DNA from: GCA-003244245 sp050699955
GTDB lineage: Bacteria > Actinomycetota > Actinomycetes > Mycobacteriales > Pseudonocardiaceae
Reading direction: 5' to 3'
Length of the DNA stretch: 64,000 bases
Assembly (NCBI GenBank): GCA_050699955.1
Contig: JBOHGD010000013.1
Span: 42,496 to 106,495, forward strand
Made by a program: the position numbers and the translations under genes. Each line of letters opens with the position of its first letter. Positions within the stretch are counted from its first letter, which is position 1. Positions 51,936 through 61,692 of this stretch are shown here, piece by piece. The notes under the pieces are model-generated. The model was not told where the DNA came from, did no database searches, and worked only from the letters and a program-made list of their open reading frames with translations.

Positions 51936-53495
51936 TCAGCCGAACCGCGCCGCGGCGGCCCGCAGCGGCGCGAACCGGCCCCGGGTGGGCACCGTCCACA
52001 GCGGGTGCCCGCGCAGCCCCCAGCCGGCGAGCAACGCGTCGGCGGCGAGGAAACCACTGGTCGCGGCCCGCTCCATGAGAGCGACCGGGAGGTCGACCCG
52101 GGTGAGGTCCCCGGCCAGCACCACCGCCGGATCGGGGGTGATGCTGGTGGGCCGGTCGGCGAAGGTTCCCGGCGCGAACATCGGGCAGTCGGCGCGCAGT
52201 TCGTGGCGCTGGTCGACGATCGTGGCGGCCGCGGTCTCCGGGTAGATCCGCCGCAGCTCCTCGACCAGCTGGTGACGGGCCTGGTCCGGGTCCCCGGTCA
52301 GCGCGTAGGCGTGCAGCTCGACCACCGAGCCACCGGTGCGCCGGGCCCAGCGGGCCGCCTCGCCCTCGAACCGTTCCAGCACGCTGACGTTGTCCAGCGG
52401 CCCGAAGCCGCTGGTGCCCAGGAACCCGGGTCGCCCCCGGTGCACGGGACGGTCCAGCCACAGCCGGGAGACCAGGAAAGGCGGTGCGCTGCGCTGCCGG
52501 GCGATCTGGTCGCGCCAGCCGGGCTCACCGAGCTCGGGTGACGCCGCGAGCAGCGCCTGCAGGCCGCGCACGTCGGCGGCGAGCACGATGGCATCCACGT
52601 CGTTCGAGTCATTGCAGTCGCGCACCGTGAAGCCTCGGTCCCCGCCAGGGGTCACTTCCTCGGCCGCCGTTGCGGTGCGTACCACGACGCCCAGCTCGGC
52701 CAGATAGCTGCTCATCGGCTGCCACACCGCCTGCAGAAACGGCTCGGTCGGCACGTCGAAGACCAGGCCCTCGCCCGAGCCGAGGAAGTAGATGTGGAAC
52801 ATGGTGGCCAGCTCGGCCGCCGACAGCTCCCGGGGATCGGCGAAGAAGCTGCGGGAGAACACCGAGAACGCCAGGTGCCGGGCCGCGTCCGGGAACTGCA
52901 GTCGTTCCAGGAACGTCATCGCATCCTGGTCGTCCAGCCGACGGTAAACCTCCGGCACCGACACGTCGACCAGCGGTAGCGCGGCCACCGGGTCGAGCCT
53001 GGTGAGATCGCGCCACCGGAAGGTGGGGCTGGTCAGCGCGAAGGCCAGCGCGTTCCACGGTGGCGTGCGGGGCAGCCCGGCGAAGGTGTCGCGATGACCG
53101 TCGGCGTCGATCAGCGGGTAGTCCGGCAACGGGGCCAGTGCCCGGTCCAGTGGATCAATCCTGCGCAGCAGCGCCCGCAGGTTGTAGTACTGCCGGAAGA
53201 AGGCGTGGAAACCGCGGCCCATGGTGGCGGTGGACCCGTCGGCCAGCGTCGTCGGCCAGCCGCGCAGCCGGCCGCCGAGCTGCGGCTCCCGCTCCAGCAA
53301 CTGCACCTGCACGCCCCGCTCGGCCAATGCGACGGCGGCGGCGACACCGGCGATCCCCCCGCCCACCACAGCGACCCGGGGCCTGCGCCCGAGGTGGTCC
53401 GGCCCCAACCGTCCCCCGCGAGCGGGGTGCAGGACCGCCCGGCGGTCCCGGCCCGGCCATCCGCCGTCCTCGGCCCGGTCCCGGGTCAGCGTCAT
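51936..53495 (-). CDS. crtU: CrtU-type carotenoid desaturase/methyltransferase
   Basis: FAD enzyme of the CrtU family, which turns beta-rings of carotenoids into aromatic phi-rings (isorenieratene). 519 residues: FAD motif VAVVGGGIAGVAAAVALAE, LLEREPQLGGRLRGWP, MGRGFHAFFRQYYNLRALLRR (in part), and C-terminal VLAGDLTRVDLPVALMERAATS (in part). The text follows Streptomyces CrtU closely. ATG 53495 overlaps the methyltransferase stop by four bases. crtE, crtI, crtB and crtY are not in the window. Confidence 0.87.
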   Translation of the reverse strand: MTLTRDRAEDGGWPGRDRRAVLHPARGGRLGPDHLGRRPRVAVVGGGIAGVAAAVALAERGVQVQLLEREPQLGGRLRGWPTTLADGSTATMGRGFHAFFRQYYNLRALLRRIDPLDRALAPLPDYPLIDADGHRDTFAGLPRTPPWNALAFALTSPTFRWRDLTRLDPVAALPLVDVSVPEVYRRLDDQDAMTFLERLQFPDAARHLAFSVFSRSFFADPRELSAAELATMFHIYFLGSGEGLVFDVPTEPFLQAVWQPMSSYLAELGVVVRTATAAEEVTPGGDRGFTVRDCNDSNDVDAIVLAADVRGLQALLAASPELGEPGWRDQIARQRSAPPFLVSRLWLDRPVHRGRPGFLGTSGFGPLDNVSVLERFEGEAARWARRTGGSVVELHAYALTGDPDQARHQLVEELRRIYPETAAATIVDQRHELRADCPMFAPGTFADRPTSITPDPAVVLAGDLTRVDLPVALMERAATSGFLAADALLAGWGLRGHPLWTVPTRGRFAPLRAAAARFG

Positions 53496-54208
53496 GCGGC
53501 CCGCCGGGCGGTCACGGTGTGTACGATGCCCCGCTCCCAGCCCGGCATCGTGGCGGTGCGCACGTCGACCAGGCCGTGCCCGCGCAGCCGGTGGGCCAGC
53601 TCGCCGACGGTGTCGAAGCGCAGCACGCTGCGCCACAGGTAGCGGTAGAGCCCGGCCCGTCCGGTGGTCACCTTCCCGGCCGGAATGATCACCGTCCAGC
53701 ACACGGCGGTCCAGATCGCCCGGCTCCGGACCCGGCCGTCCAGCGCGTAGTCGTGCACCGCCAACGGCGCACCCGGCACCAGCAGGTCGCGCAGCCCGGC
53801 CAGGGTCGGGTCGGGATCGGGCAGGTTGCGCACCAGGTAAGCGGCGAAGATGCCGTCGAAGGGGCCGTGCACACCGGCCGCGGTGAGCTCCTCGGCGCGG
53901 GCGTGCACGAACGACACCGTCGATGGCCAGTCGGCCCGCCGCGCCTGGGCGAGCATGCCTGCCGAGGCGTCCACCGCGGTGATCCTGGCCCGCGGTGCCG
54001 CCGCCAGCAGCGCGGCCGTCGACGCGCCGGTTCCGCAGCCCAGATCCAGCAGATGCAGCCCGGCAGCTTCGGAGCCGTCCATGACACTGCGTAGCTGCAT
54101 CCGGCGGGCTGAGCGGGCCAGGTTGTCGTGGTAGCCGGGGCTGGCGGCGACCAGCCGGTCGTAAGTGGCTGCGGCGGCGTCGAACTCGCCCGGCACGTCG
54201 ATCGTCAC
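53492..54208 (-). CDS. CrtT-like SAM methyltransferase
   Basis: 238-residue class I methyltransferase: SAM motif LLDLGCGTGASTAALL, acidic ITAVDASAGMLAQA and AEELTAAG. It sits directly before crtU, overlapping by four bases; in Streptomyces crt clusters a methyltransferase gene (crtT) takes this place. Substrate not established. GTG 54208 chosen as the first start giving IDVPGEFDAAAATYDRL; the frame continues upstream into the palindrome. Confidence 0.8.
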   Translation of the reverse strand: MTIDVPGEFDAAAATYDRLVAASPGYHDNLARSARRMQLRSVMDGSEAAGLHLLDLGCGTGASTAALLAAAPRARITAVDASAGMLAQARRADWPSTVSFVHARAEELTAAGVHGPFDGIFAAYLVRNLPDPDPTLAGLRDLLVPGAPLAVHDYALDGRVRSRAIWTAVCWTVIIPAGKVTTGRAGLYRYLWRSVLRFDTVGELAHRLRGHGLVDVRTATMPGWERGIVHTVTARRAA

Positions 54209-54237
54209 GCCGGGCAGCCTACGGCGACCTGTGGACA

Positions 54238-54285
54238 ACCCGTGAGTGGCGATACGAGCCATGGCTCGCATCGCCACTCACGGGT
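54238..54285. repeat. 48-base palindrome overlapping the glgE stop
   Basis: Near-perfect palindrome with no loop and one mismatched pair (54254/54269). Each arm reads CCCGTGAGTGGCGAT followed by (A/G)CGAGCCAT. The arm on the minus strand contains the glgE stop codon (CCG TGA GTGG). A partial second copy is at 63526. Could be a mobile palindromic repeat, a terminator or a protein-binding site. Confidence 0.75.
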
Positions 54286-56272
54286 GCCGAAGGTGCACGA
54301 TATGGGCGACGGCCCGCCCAGGTTGGAGTTGCACCCAGTTGGTCCGCCCCCAGTCGTAGGTCTCGCCGCTGACCTCGTCGTACGCGCTGAAACGGTCGTG
54401 GAGGTCTATCTCCAGCGCGGGCAGGTCCAGCTGCAGGGTGGCGCTCACGGTGTTGTCCGGGTCCAGTGTCACGACGCTGATCACCGTGTCGCCGGTGGCC
54501 GGGTCGGTCTTGGAGTAGGCGATCAGCGACTCGCTGTCCACGTGGTGGAACCGCAGGTTGCGCAGCTGCTGCAGGGCGGGATGCGCGCGGCGGATCGCAT
54601 TGAGCCGGGCGATCCAGGGTTCCAGGGACCGGCCCTGCGCCAGCGCCGCGGCGAAGTCCCGCGGGCGCAGCTGGTACTTCTCGCTGTCCAGGTACTCCTC
54701 GCTGCCCGGGCGCACCGCGGTGTGCTCGAAGAGCTCGAAGCCGGAGTACACCCCCCATGAAGGGGACAGGGTGGCGGCCAGCGCGGCCCGGATGGCGAAC
54801 ATGCCGGGCCCGCCGTGCTGCAACGAGGCATGCAGGATGTCGGGGGTGTTGACGAAGAAGTTCGGCCGCGCTTCATCCGCTCTGGACGCCAGCTCCAGCG
54901 CGTAGTCGGTGATCTCCTGCTTGCCGGTGCGCCAGGTGAAGTAGGTGTAGGACTGGGTGAAGCCCAGCCTGGCCAGGCCGTAGAGCCGGGCCGGGCGGGT
55001 GAATGCCTCGGCCAGGAAGAGCACGTCCGGATGGCGTTCCTTGACCTGCCAGATCAGCCAGTGCCAGAAGTCCGGCGGCTTGGTGTGCGGGTTGTCCACC
55101 CGGAAGATCCGCACCCCCCGGTCCACCCAGTACAGCATCACCCGCAACATCTCGGCGTAGCTGCCGCGGGGGTCGGAGTCGAAGTTGAGCGGGTAGATGT
55201 CCTGGTAGCGCTTGGGTGGGTTCTCCGCGTAGGCGATCGACCCGTCCGGGCGGACGGTGAACCACTCGGGATGCTCCTTCGCCCAGGGGTGATCCGGGGC
55301 GCACTGCAGCGCGAAGTCCAGCGCGACCTCCATTCCGAGCTCCGCTGCCCGGGCGACGAAGGCCTCGAAATCCTCGACGGTGCCCAGCCGGGGGTGCATC
55401 ACGTCATGCCCGCCATCGGCCGATCCGATCGCCCACGGCGACCCGACGTCGTCGGGTCCGGGCTCGGCGGTGTTGTTGGGGCCCTTGCGGTTCACCTCTC
55501 CGATCGGGTGGATCGGTGGCAGATACACCACGTCGAAGCCCATCCCGGCGACCCGGTCCAGCTCACGGGTGGCGGTCGCGAACGTCCCATGGCGGGGACT
55601 GCCGTACGCGTCCCACCCTCCGGTGGACCGAGGGAAGAACTCGTACCAGGAGCTGAACAGCGCGCGCGGGCGATCCACCCACACCCGGTGCGCGTGGCCG
55701 CGGGTGATCGCGTCCCGGATCGGGCTGGCCTGCAGGATCCGGTCGACCTGGGCGGCGAGCGCAGGCCCGACCCGCTCGGCGAGGGTGCGCCCGGTGTCGC
55801 GCAACGCCTCTGCCGCGGCGGCCAGCAAGGCCTCTGCTGCGGCGGCCAGCACCGCCCCGTCGTGCTGCCGGCCAGCGCGGCGGGCCACCCGCTCCAGCAG
55901 CCGGGCGCCGGCCTCCAGGTCGTTTTCCAGCTCAGCCGCCGTTTGACCGGCCCCCATCTTCACTTCGATCGCGTGCCGCCAGGTCGCCCAGGGGTCCGCC
56001 CAGGCGTCCACCCGAAACGTCCAGCAGCCCGTCCGGTCGGGCACCACGCTCGCCAGGAAGCGGTCGGTGCCCGGTTCTCCCGGTCGCATCCGGACCTGGC
56101 GGCCCATTCGTTCACCCGGACCGCTCCAGACCACCGTGGCGGCCACCTCGTCGTGCCCCTCGCGCCACACCGTGGCCGCGACCGGAACGTGCTCTCCCAC
56201 CACTGCCTTGCTCGGGTACCTTCCGCAGGAGACCACGGGCGTCACATCGTCGATGGCGATCCGACCACTCAC
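54278..56272 (-). CDS. glgE: maltosyltransferase GlgE
   Basis: Uses maltose 1-phosphate to extend alpha-1,4-glucan. 664 residues, GH13_3: N-terminal beta domain (about 1-105), helical insert (about 110-190), barrel with SSWYEFFPRSTGG, nucleophile Asp in IFRVDNPHTKP and acid Glu in FLAEAFTRPARL. The helical insert carries an in-frame 8-residue duplication (AAAAEALL, listed separately). ATG 56272. The stop codon lies in the palindrome. Normally followed by treS; here the carotenoid-type cassette intervenes. Confidence 0.95.
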   Translation of the reverse strand: MSGRIAIDDVTPVVSCGRYPSKAVVGEHVPVAATVWREGHDEVAATVVWSGPGERMGRQVRMRPGEPGTDRFLASVVPDRTGCWTFRVDAWADPWATWRHAIEVKMGAGQTAAELENDLEAGARLLERVARRAGRQHDGAVLAAAAEALLAAAAEALRDTGRTLAERVGPALAAQVDRILQASPIRDAITRGHAHRVWVDRPRALFSSWYEFFPRSTGGWDAYGSPRHGTFATATRELDRVAGMGFDVVYLPPIHPIGEVNRKGPNNTAEPGPDDVGSPWAIGSADGGHDVMHPRLGTVEDFEAFVARAAELGMEVALDFALQCAPDHPWAKEHPEWFTVRPDGSIAYAENPPKRYQDIYPLNFDSDPRGSYAEMLRVMLYWVDRGVRIFRVDNPHTKPPDFWHWLIWQVKERHPDVLFLAEAFTRPARLYGLARLGFTQSYTYFTWRTGKQEITDYALELASRADEARPNFFVNTPDILHASLQHGGPGMFAIRAALAATLSPSWGVYSGFELFEHTAVRPGSEEYLDSEKYQLRPRDFAAALAQGRSLEPWIARLNAIRRAHPALQQLRNLRFHHVDSESLIAYSKTDPATGDTVISVVTLDPDNTVSATLQLDLPALEIDLHDRFSAYDEVSGETYDWGRTNWVQLQPGRAVAHIVHLRHP
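55806..55853 (-). repeat. 24-base tandem duplication inside glgE
   Basis: Two adjacent copies of gcctctgc(c/t)gcggcggccagca.. (+ strand), giving AEALLAAAAEALRD in GlgE. In frame, in the non-conserved helical insert, so probably tolerated. Confidence 0.7.
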
Positions 56273-56368
56273 CGTTGCCTCTCCCGCTCGGATTCGTGCC
56301 CGATCCGTAGTCTGCCGGTAGAAGCAGTTCGGGGCGCGCCGGGGTGTGGCCTCAGCCGGGGGTTGACC

Positions 56369-56848
56369 TCAGCCGGTGGGGCGGGGGCTGTTCGGGGGGA
56401 TGACCTGCTCGATGTCCACCCCGGTGACGCCGGGCAGGGCGGCGGCTCGCTCGACGTTGCCGGTGGGCACGGTCGCCCGCAGGTAGCCCGGTCCCGGGCT
56501 GATCCCCAGTACGGCACCGAGGCCCCGCAACCCGGCTGCGATGTCGTTGGACCGGTTCGGTACGACGGACACCAGCAGGACCACCCACGGCGCCCCGACC
56601 CGGCGGGCCTCGGTGAGCCGTCCCTGGGCCGCGGCACCCAGCCCGGGCTCGGGCTGGAGGGGCCCGGTGGTCTCCGGGTGCGGCAGCGGCAGCGGTGGGG
56701 CGGCAGGCAGCGAGGGGGCGATCCCGGCGGTCGGGGTGGACGATGCGGGTCTCTCGCTGTTGGTGCAGCCGCCGAGCGGGACGGCCACGAGCAGCCCGAC
56801 CGCCAGCAGAGTGGCCATCCGGGCGGGGCTCTGTGCTGAACGGCGCAT
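56369..56848 (-). CDS. putative lipoprotein
   Basis: 159 residues with a lipoprotein signal: basic MRRSAQSPARM, hydrophobic LLAVGLLVAVPLGG and Cys in the lipobox PLGGC (about residue 28). A Ser/Pro-rich linker follows, then a compact domain ending GYLRATVPTGNVERAAALPGV, which resembles subtilase propeptide (inhibitor I9-like) folds; this is a weak similarity by eye. Function unknown. Between glgE and glgP on the minus strand. Confidence 0.7.
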   Translation of the reverse strand: MRRSAQSPARMATLLAVGLLVAVPLGGCTNSERPASSTPTAGIAPSLPAAPPLPLPHPETTGPLQPEPGLGAAAQGRLTEARRVGAPWVVLLVSVVPNRSNDIAAGLRGLGAVLGISPGPGYLRATVPTGNVERAAALPGVTGVDIEQVIPPNSPRPTG

Positions 56849-56998
56849 TCCGGTCCCCTATCTCGTGGCATCGTCTTCCTGGTCCAAGCCCATCGGGCAG
56901 ACGAGGCTGTCGTAGCCAAGGGTTGCACTCACCCGGGCTGGAATGGTCACAACTCGATCGTTTCAGTTGCGGTAGTTCGAGAGCTAAGGTCGGCGGTC

Positions 56999-59566
56999 GT
57001 GAGAGCACTGCGCCGGTTCACCGTCCGCGCCCAGCTGCCAGGGCCGCTGGCGCCGCTGGAGACCCTGGCGACCAACCTGCGCTGGACGTGGAACCCGCCC
57101 GCCCGGGACCTGTTCGCCGCGCTGGACGAGCGCACCTGGGAAGCCGTCGACGGAGACCCGGTGCGGCTGCTCGGCGAGATCCCCACCGATCGGCTCACCG
57201 AGCTGGCCGCCGACGGGGCCGTGGTGGCCCGCACCAGGGAGCTCGCCGATGACCTGCGCCACTACCTGAACGAGCCTCGCTGGTATCAGCAGCAGGCGCA
57301 GCCGGGCCTGCCCGCGTCGATCGCGTATTTCTCGATGGAGTTCGGCGTCTCCGAGGTGCTGCCGAACTATTCGGGTGGCCTGGGTGTGCTGGCCGGTGAC
57401 CACCTCAAGGCGGCCTCCGACCTCGGGGTGCCGCTGATCGGGGTCGGGCTGCTCTACCGCTCGGGCTATTTCCGCCAGTCGCTGTCCCTGGACGGCTGGC
57501 AGCAGGAGCACTACCCGGCGTTGGACCCCCAGGGTCTTCCCCTGCACCTGCTGACCGACCCCTCCGGGGCGCCACTGCTGGTACACGTCGGCATGCCCGC
57601 TGGACGGGTGCTGCGGGCGCGGATCTGGCGAGCCGACATCGGCCGGGTACCCCTGTTGTTGCTCGACTCGGACATCGAGGGCAATCCCGACGATCTGCGC
57701 GGGGTCACCGACCGGCTCTACGGCGGTGACCAGGATCACCGGATCAAGCAGGAGATCCTCGCCGGGATCGGCGGGGTCCGGGGAGTGCGGATGTTCTGCG
57801 AGCTCACCGGTCGCCCCGAGCCCGAGGTGTTCCACACCAACGAGGGCCATGCGGGCTTCCTCGGCCTGGAGCGGATCCGCGAGCTGGTCAGCGGTGCGGG
57901 GCTGAGCTTCGACGATGCGCTGGCCGCGGTGCGCGCGGGCACGGTGTTCACCACGCACACCCCGGTGCCCGCAGGCATCGACCGGTTCCCGGTGGATCTG
58001 GTGCGGCACTACTTCGCGGGCGCGGGTGGCGAGACCGAGGCGGCCATGCTGCCCGGCGTCGACGTCAACCGGGTGCTGGCGCTGGGTGCCGAGGACAACC
58101 CCGGCATGTTCAACATGGCCCACATGGGCCTGCGGCTGGCCCAGCGGGCCAACGGGGTGTCCCGGCTGCACGGAGCCGTGTCCAGGGACATGTTCCGGGG
58201 CCTGTGGCCGGAGTTCGACGTCGACGAGGTGCCGATCGGCTCGGTCACCAACGGAGTGCACGGCCCGACCTGGGCGGCCAGGGAGATCTCCACGTTGCTC
58301 GGCGAGTCCTACAACGGCGCGGTCGGGGGTCCGCGCGCCGGCCGGCCGGTCACCGACACGCTGTTGTGGGACCTGCGCTCCGCACTGCGCTTCCGGCTGG
58401 TGGAGGAGGTGCGCAGGCGGGTGCGGGCAGCCTGGCTGGACCGCGGCGCCTCCGCGCCGGAGCTGGGCTGGACGTCGCAGGTCTTCGACCCGGACGTGCT
58501 CACCATCGGCTTCGCTCGCCGGGTGCCCACCTACAAGCGGCTCACCCTGATGCTGCGCGACCCGGACCGGCTCCGGGCACTGCTGCTGGACCCCGACCAC
58601 CCGGTGCAGCTGGTGATCGCGGGCAAGTCGCACCCCGCCGACGACGGGGGCAAGGCACTGATCCAGCAGGTCGTCCGGTTCGCCGACGACCCCGCGGTGC
58701 GCCATCGGATCGTCTTCTTGCCGGACTACGACATGTCGATGGCCCGATACCTGTACTGGGGCTGCGATGTGTGGCTGAACAACCCGCTGCGACCGCTGGA
58801 GGCGTGCGGCACCTCGGGGATGAAGTCCGCGCTCAACGGCGGGCTGAACCTGTCCATCCGGGACGGCTGGTGGGACGAGTTCTACGACGGCGAGAACGGT
58901 TGGGCGATCCCCACCGCGGACGGCGTCGAGGATCCGGAGCGCCGGGACACCCTGGAGGCCAACGCGCTCTACGAGCTGATCGCCTCGCAGGTCGCCCCGC
59001 AGTTCTACGACCGCACCCCCGGTGGCGTGCCTCCCCGATGGGTGTCGATGGTGCGCCACACTCTCTCCGCGCTGGGCCCGCAGGTCCAGGCATCCCGGAT
59101 GGTGCAGGAGTACGTGGAGCGCTTCTATGCCCCTGCCGCCCGCTCGGCCGCCGCGGTGCGGGCCGACTCGTTCGCCGGCGCCCGCGCGCTGGCCGGCTAC
59201 CGATCCAAGATCCGGGACGCGTGGCCGCGGGTGCGGGTGGCGCGGGTGGACATCTCCGGTCTGCCCGACATCCCGGAGATGGGGTCGGCGATGGTCGTGC
59301 GGGCCGCGGTGGTGCTGTCCGGCCTGCAGTCCTGCGACGTCGACGTGCAGGCCGTCGTCGGCCGGGTGGACGACCGGGACGAGTTGCGTGACACCCTGGT
59401 GGTGCCCATGAAGCCGGTGGACCCGGTCGACGGTGCGGAGCAGCTGTTCGAAGCGACCATGCGGCTCCCGCACGCCGGGTTGCTCGGGTACACCGTGCGG
59501 GTGCTGCCCCGGCACCTGTTGATGTCCAGCCCCGCCGAGTTCGGCCTGCTCCACCTGGCCACCTGA
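56999..59566 (+). CDS. glgP: alpha-glucan phosphorylase
   Basis: Phosphorolyses alpha-1,4-glucan to glucose 1-phosphate. 855 residues, the form with an N-terminal DUF3417 domain (about 10-115, LRWTWNPPARDLFAALDERTW in part). Phosphorylase landmarks: YFSMEFGVSEVLPNYSGGLG (in part), HTNEGHAGFL, TTHTPVPAG and the PLP lysine in EACGTSGMKSALNGG. GTG 56999 start. Divergent from the lipoprotein/glgE side; convergent with glgX. Confidence 0.93.
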   Translation: MRALRRFTVRAQLPGPLAPLETLATNLRWTWNPPARDLFAALDERTWEAVDGDPVRLLGEIPTDRLTELAADGAVVARTRELADDLRHYLNEPRWYQQQAQPGLPASIAYFSMEFGVSEVLPNYSGGLGVLAGDHLKAASDLGVPLIGVGLLYRSGYFRQSLSLDGWQQEHYPALDPQGLPLHLLTDPSGAPLLVHVGMPAGRVLRARIWRADIGRVPLLLLDSDIEGNPDDLRGVTDRLYGGDQDHRIKQEILAGIGGVRGVRMFCELTGRPEPEVFHTNEGHAGFLGLERIRELVSGAGLSFDDALAAVRAGTVFTTHTPVPAGIDRFPVDLVRHYFAGAGGETEAAMLPGVDVNRVLALGAEDNPGMFNMAHMGLRLAQRANGVSRLHGAVSRDMFRGLWPEFDVDEVPIGSVTNGVHGPTWAAREISTLLGESYNGAVGGPRAGRPVTDTLLWDLRSALRFRLVEEVRRRVRAAWLDRGASAPELGWTSQVFDPDVLTIGFARRVPTYKRLTLMLRDPDRLRALLLDPDHPVQLVIAGKSHPADDGGKALIQQVVRFADDPAVRHRIVFLPDYDMSMARYLYWGCDVWLNNPLRPLEACGTSGMKSALNGGLNLSIRDGWWDEFYDGENGWAIPTADGVEDPERRDTLEANALYELIASQVAPQFYDRTPGGVPPRWVSMVRHTLSALGPQVQASRMVQEYVERFYAPAARSAAAVRADSFAGARALAGYRSKIRDAWPRVRVARVDISGLPDIPEMGSAMVVRAAVVLSGLQSCDVDVQAVVGRVDDRDELRDTLVVPMKPVDPVDGAEQLFEATMRLPHAGLLGYTVRVLPRHLLMSSPAEFGLLHLAT

Positions 59567-59595
59567 GCGTCCGGCCGACCCCACCTGAGCACAGT

Positions 59596-61692
59596 TCAGG
59601 AATCGGTTCGAACCGCGCGCAAGACCAGCAGGCTGCGCCCGGGCACCGTCATCCGGGAGCCCGGGCGCCTGCTTCGGACCCGGGCGGGCAGACCGTCCGC
59701 GGACCCGGTGTCCAGCACCGGCTCGTAGCGCTCGCCGAACTCGGACCCCGGCAGCGTGAACCTGATCGAATGGGGGCCGGCGTGCAGCACCAGTAGCCAG
59801 GAGTCGGCGGCCGGGGTCAGCGGGTGGGACCGCACGTCGGAGCCGTCGATCCACATGCCGAGGGTCTGCCGGTGACCGTCCTGCCAGTCGCTGAGCTCCA
59901 TCGGCTCGCCGTCGGCCCGCAGCCAGACGAGGTCGAGGGTCCCGCAGGGGGTGCTGCGGCCTTCGAAGAACTCGGGTTGGCGCAGTGCGGGGGTGTCCCT
60001 GCGCAGGGACAGGACATGGCGGACGAAGGCCAGCATCGCCTCGGCATCGGGATCCGGGGACCAGTCCAGCCAGGAGGTCTCGGTGTCCTGGTTGTAGGCG
60101 TTGTTGTTACCGCCCTGGGTACGCCATCGCTCGTCGCCGGCAGGCAGCATCGGGGTTCCGGTGGCCAGCAGCACAGTGCCCAGCAGGTTGCGGGCCTGCC
60201 GGGTGCGCAGGCTGAGCACCTCCGGGTCGTCGGTCTCTCCTTCGGCGCCGCTGTTCCAGGACCGGTGGTCGTCGGTACCGTCCGCCCCGTCCTCGCCGTT
60301 GGCCTCGTTGTGCTTGCGCTGGTAGGAGACCAGGTCTCGCAGGGTGAACCCGTCGTGCGCGGTGACGAAGTTGACCGACGCCCAGGGTCTGCGTCCGCCG
60401 GCCCCGTAGAGGTCGGAGCTGCCCGCCAGCCGGGAAGCCAGCTCGCTCACCCCGGGTACACCGCGCCAGAAGTCGCGTACCACGTCGCGGAATCGCCCGT
60501 TCCACTCGCTGAAATGCACTCCGAAACCGCCGACCCGGTACCCGTCGGGGGTCGCGTCCCACGGTTCGGCGATGAGCTTGCGGGTGCACAGCAGCGGGTC
60601 GGAGACGATCGCGGTGAGCAGTGCGGCGGCGGGGTCGAACGCCCGGCCCCTCGGCCGCCCCAGCGCGCTGGCCAGGTCGAAGCGGAAGCCGTCGACACCC
60701 AGTTCGCCCGCCCAGTACCGCAGCGCGTCGGTGACCAGCGCGACCACCGTCGGCGAGCCGGGATCCAGTGTGTTGCCGCACCCGGTGAGGTCCTGGTCGG
60801 GCAGGTAGTAGGCAGGCCCGTCCAGCCCGCGGTAGGTCAGGGTGGGACCGTCCACACCACCCTCGCAGGTGTGGTTGGCCACCACGTCGACGACGACCTC
60901 GATGCCGGCGGCGTGCAGTGCGGCGACCATGGTGCGGAACTCGTCCACCTCCGCCCCGGGCACACTGGCGTAGCCCGGATGCACCGCGAGCAGGGCCAGC
61001 GGGGAGTAGCCCCAGTAGTTGCGCTGCCCGCTGCGCAGCAGGGACGGTTCGTCGCAGAATGCCGACACCGGCAGCAGCTCGACCGTGGTGACGCCGAGCT
61101 CAGCGAGGTAGCCGAGGATCGCGGGGTGGGCCAGGCCCAGGTAGGTGCCGCGGTGCTCGGGTGGCACCTCGGGGTGGGTACGGGTGAACCCGCGCACGTG
61201 CAGCTCGTAGAGCACGGTCTGCTCCCACGGCACGTCCGGCCGGATGCCGGTGTCCGGGCCGCCCCGGGCGGTGACCACGGACACCGGGACGCTGCCCAGC
61301 GAGTCGAGTGCCGAGGGCGGCCCGTAGGGGTGGCCCTGGTAGCCCAGCGCGGCATCCAGGCTGGTCACGCTGCCCTCAACCCGCCGGGCGTACGGATCGA
61401 CCAGCAGTTTCGCCGGATTGCAGTGCAGCCCGGCGGCGGGATCCCAGGGGCCGTGTACCCGGTACCCGTAACGCTGACCGGAGCTCAGGCCCCGGACCAG
61501 CCCATGCCACACTCCGAAGGTGCGTTCGGTGAGCGGTACCCGGCGCTCGGTGCCATCGGGGGACACCAGGCACACCTCGACGGCCTCGGCGACCCTGGAG
61601 GCCACCGCGAAGCGCACCCCGCCGCCCTCGGTGTGCGCGCCGAGCGGGAACGGTCGGCCGACCTGCGGCGCGGGAGACGGCGGATCGGTCAC
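59596..61692 (-). CDS. glgX: glycogen debranching enzyme GlgX
   Basis: Hydrolyses alpha-1,6 branches of limit dextrin. About 698 residues: N-terminal CBM48, then GH13_11 barrel with nucleophile Asp in DGFRFDLASALGR, acid Glu in LIAEPWDATPDGY and Asp in FVTAHDGFTLRDL, and the GGNNNAYNQDTETSWLDW signature. GTG 61692 has ggagg seven bases upstream and is preferred over ATG 61740. With glgP it forms the breakdown side of glucan metabolism here. Confidence 0.94.
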   Translation of the reverse strand: MTDPPSPAPQVGRPFPLGAHTEGGGVRFAVASRVAEAVEVCLVSPDGTERRVPLTERTFGVWHGLVRGLSSGQRYGYRVHGPWDPAAGLHCNPAKLLVDPYARRVEGSVTSLDAALGYQGHPYGPPSALDSLGSVPVSVVTARGGPDTGIRPDVPWEQTVLYELHVRGFTRTHPEVPPEHRGTYLGLAHPAILGYLAELGVTTVELLPVSAFCDEPSLLRSGQRNYWGYSPLALLAVHPGYASVPGAEVDEFRTMVAALHAAGIEVVVDVVANHTCEGGVDGPTLTYRGLDGPAYYLPDQDLTGCGNTLDPGSPTVVALVTDALRYWAGELGVDGFRFDLASALGRPRGRAFDPAAALLTAIVSDPLLCTRKLIAEPWDATPDGYRVGGFGVHFSEWNGRFRDVVRDFWRGVPGVSELASRLAGSSDLYGAGGRRPWASVNFVTAHDGFTLRDLVSYQRKHNEANGEDGADGTDDHRSWNSGAEGETDDPEVLSLRTRQARNLLGTVLLATGTPMLPAGDERWRTQGGNNNAYNQDTETSWLDWSPDPDAEAMLAFVRHVLSLRRDTPALRQPEFFEGRSTPCGTLDLVWLRADGEPMELSDWQDGHRQTLGMWIDGSDVRSHPLTPAADSWLLVLHAGPHSIRFTLPGSEFGERYEPVLDTGSADGLPARVRSRRPGSRMTVPGRSLLVLRAVRTDS

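Noticed and set aside
56984..59854. A 956-codon open frame opposite glgP.
   Set aside because: Its product is low-complexity His/Gln/Arg/Gly text with no motif, and glgP on the other strand is fully conserved.
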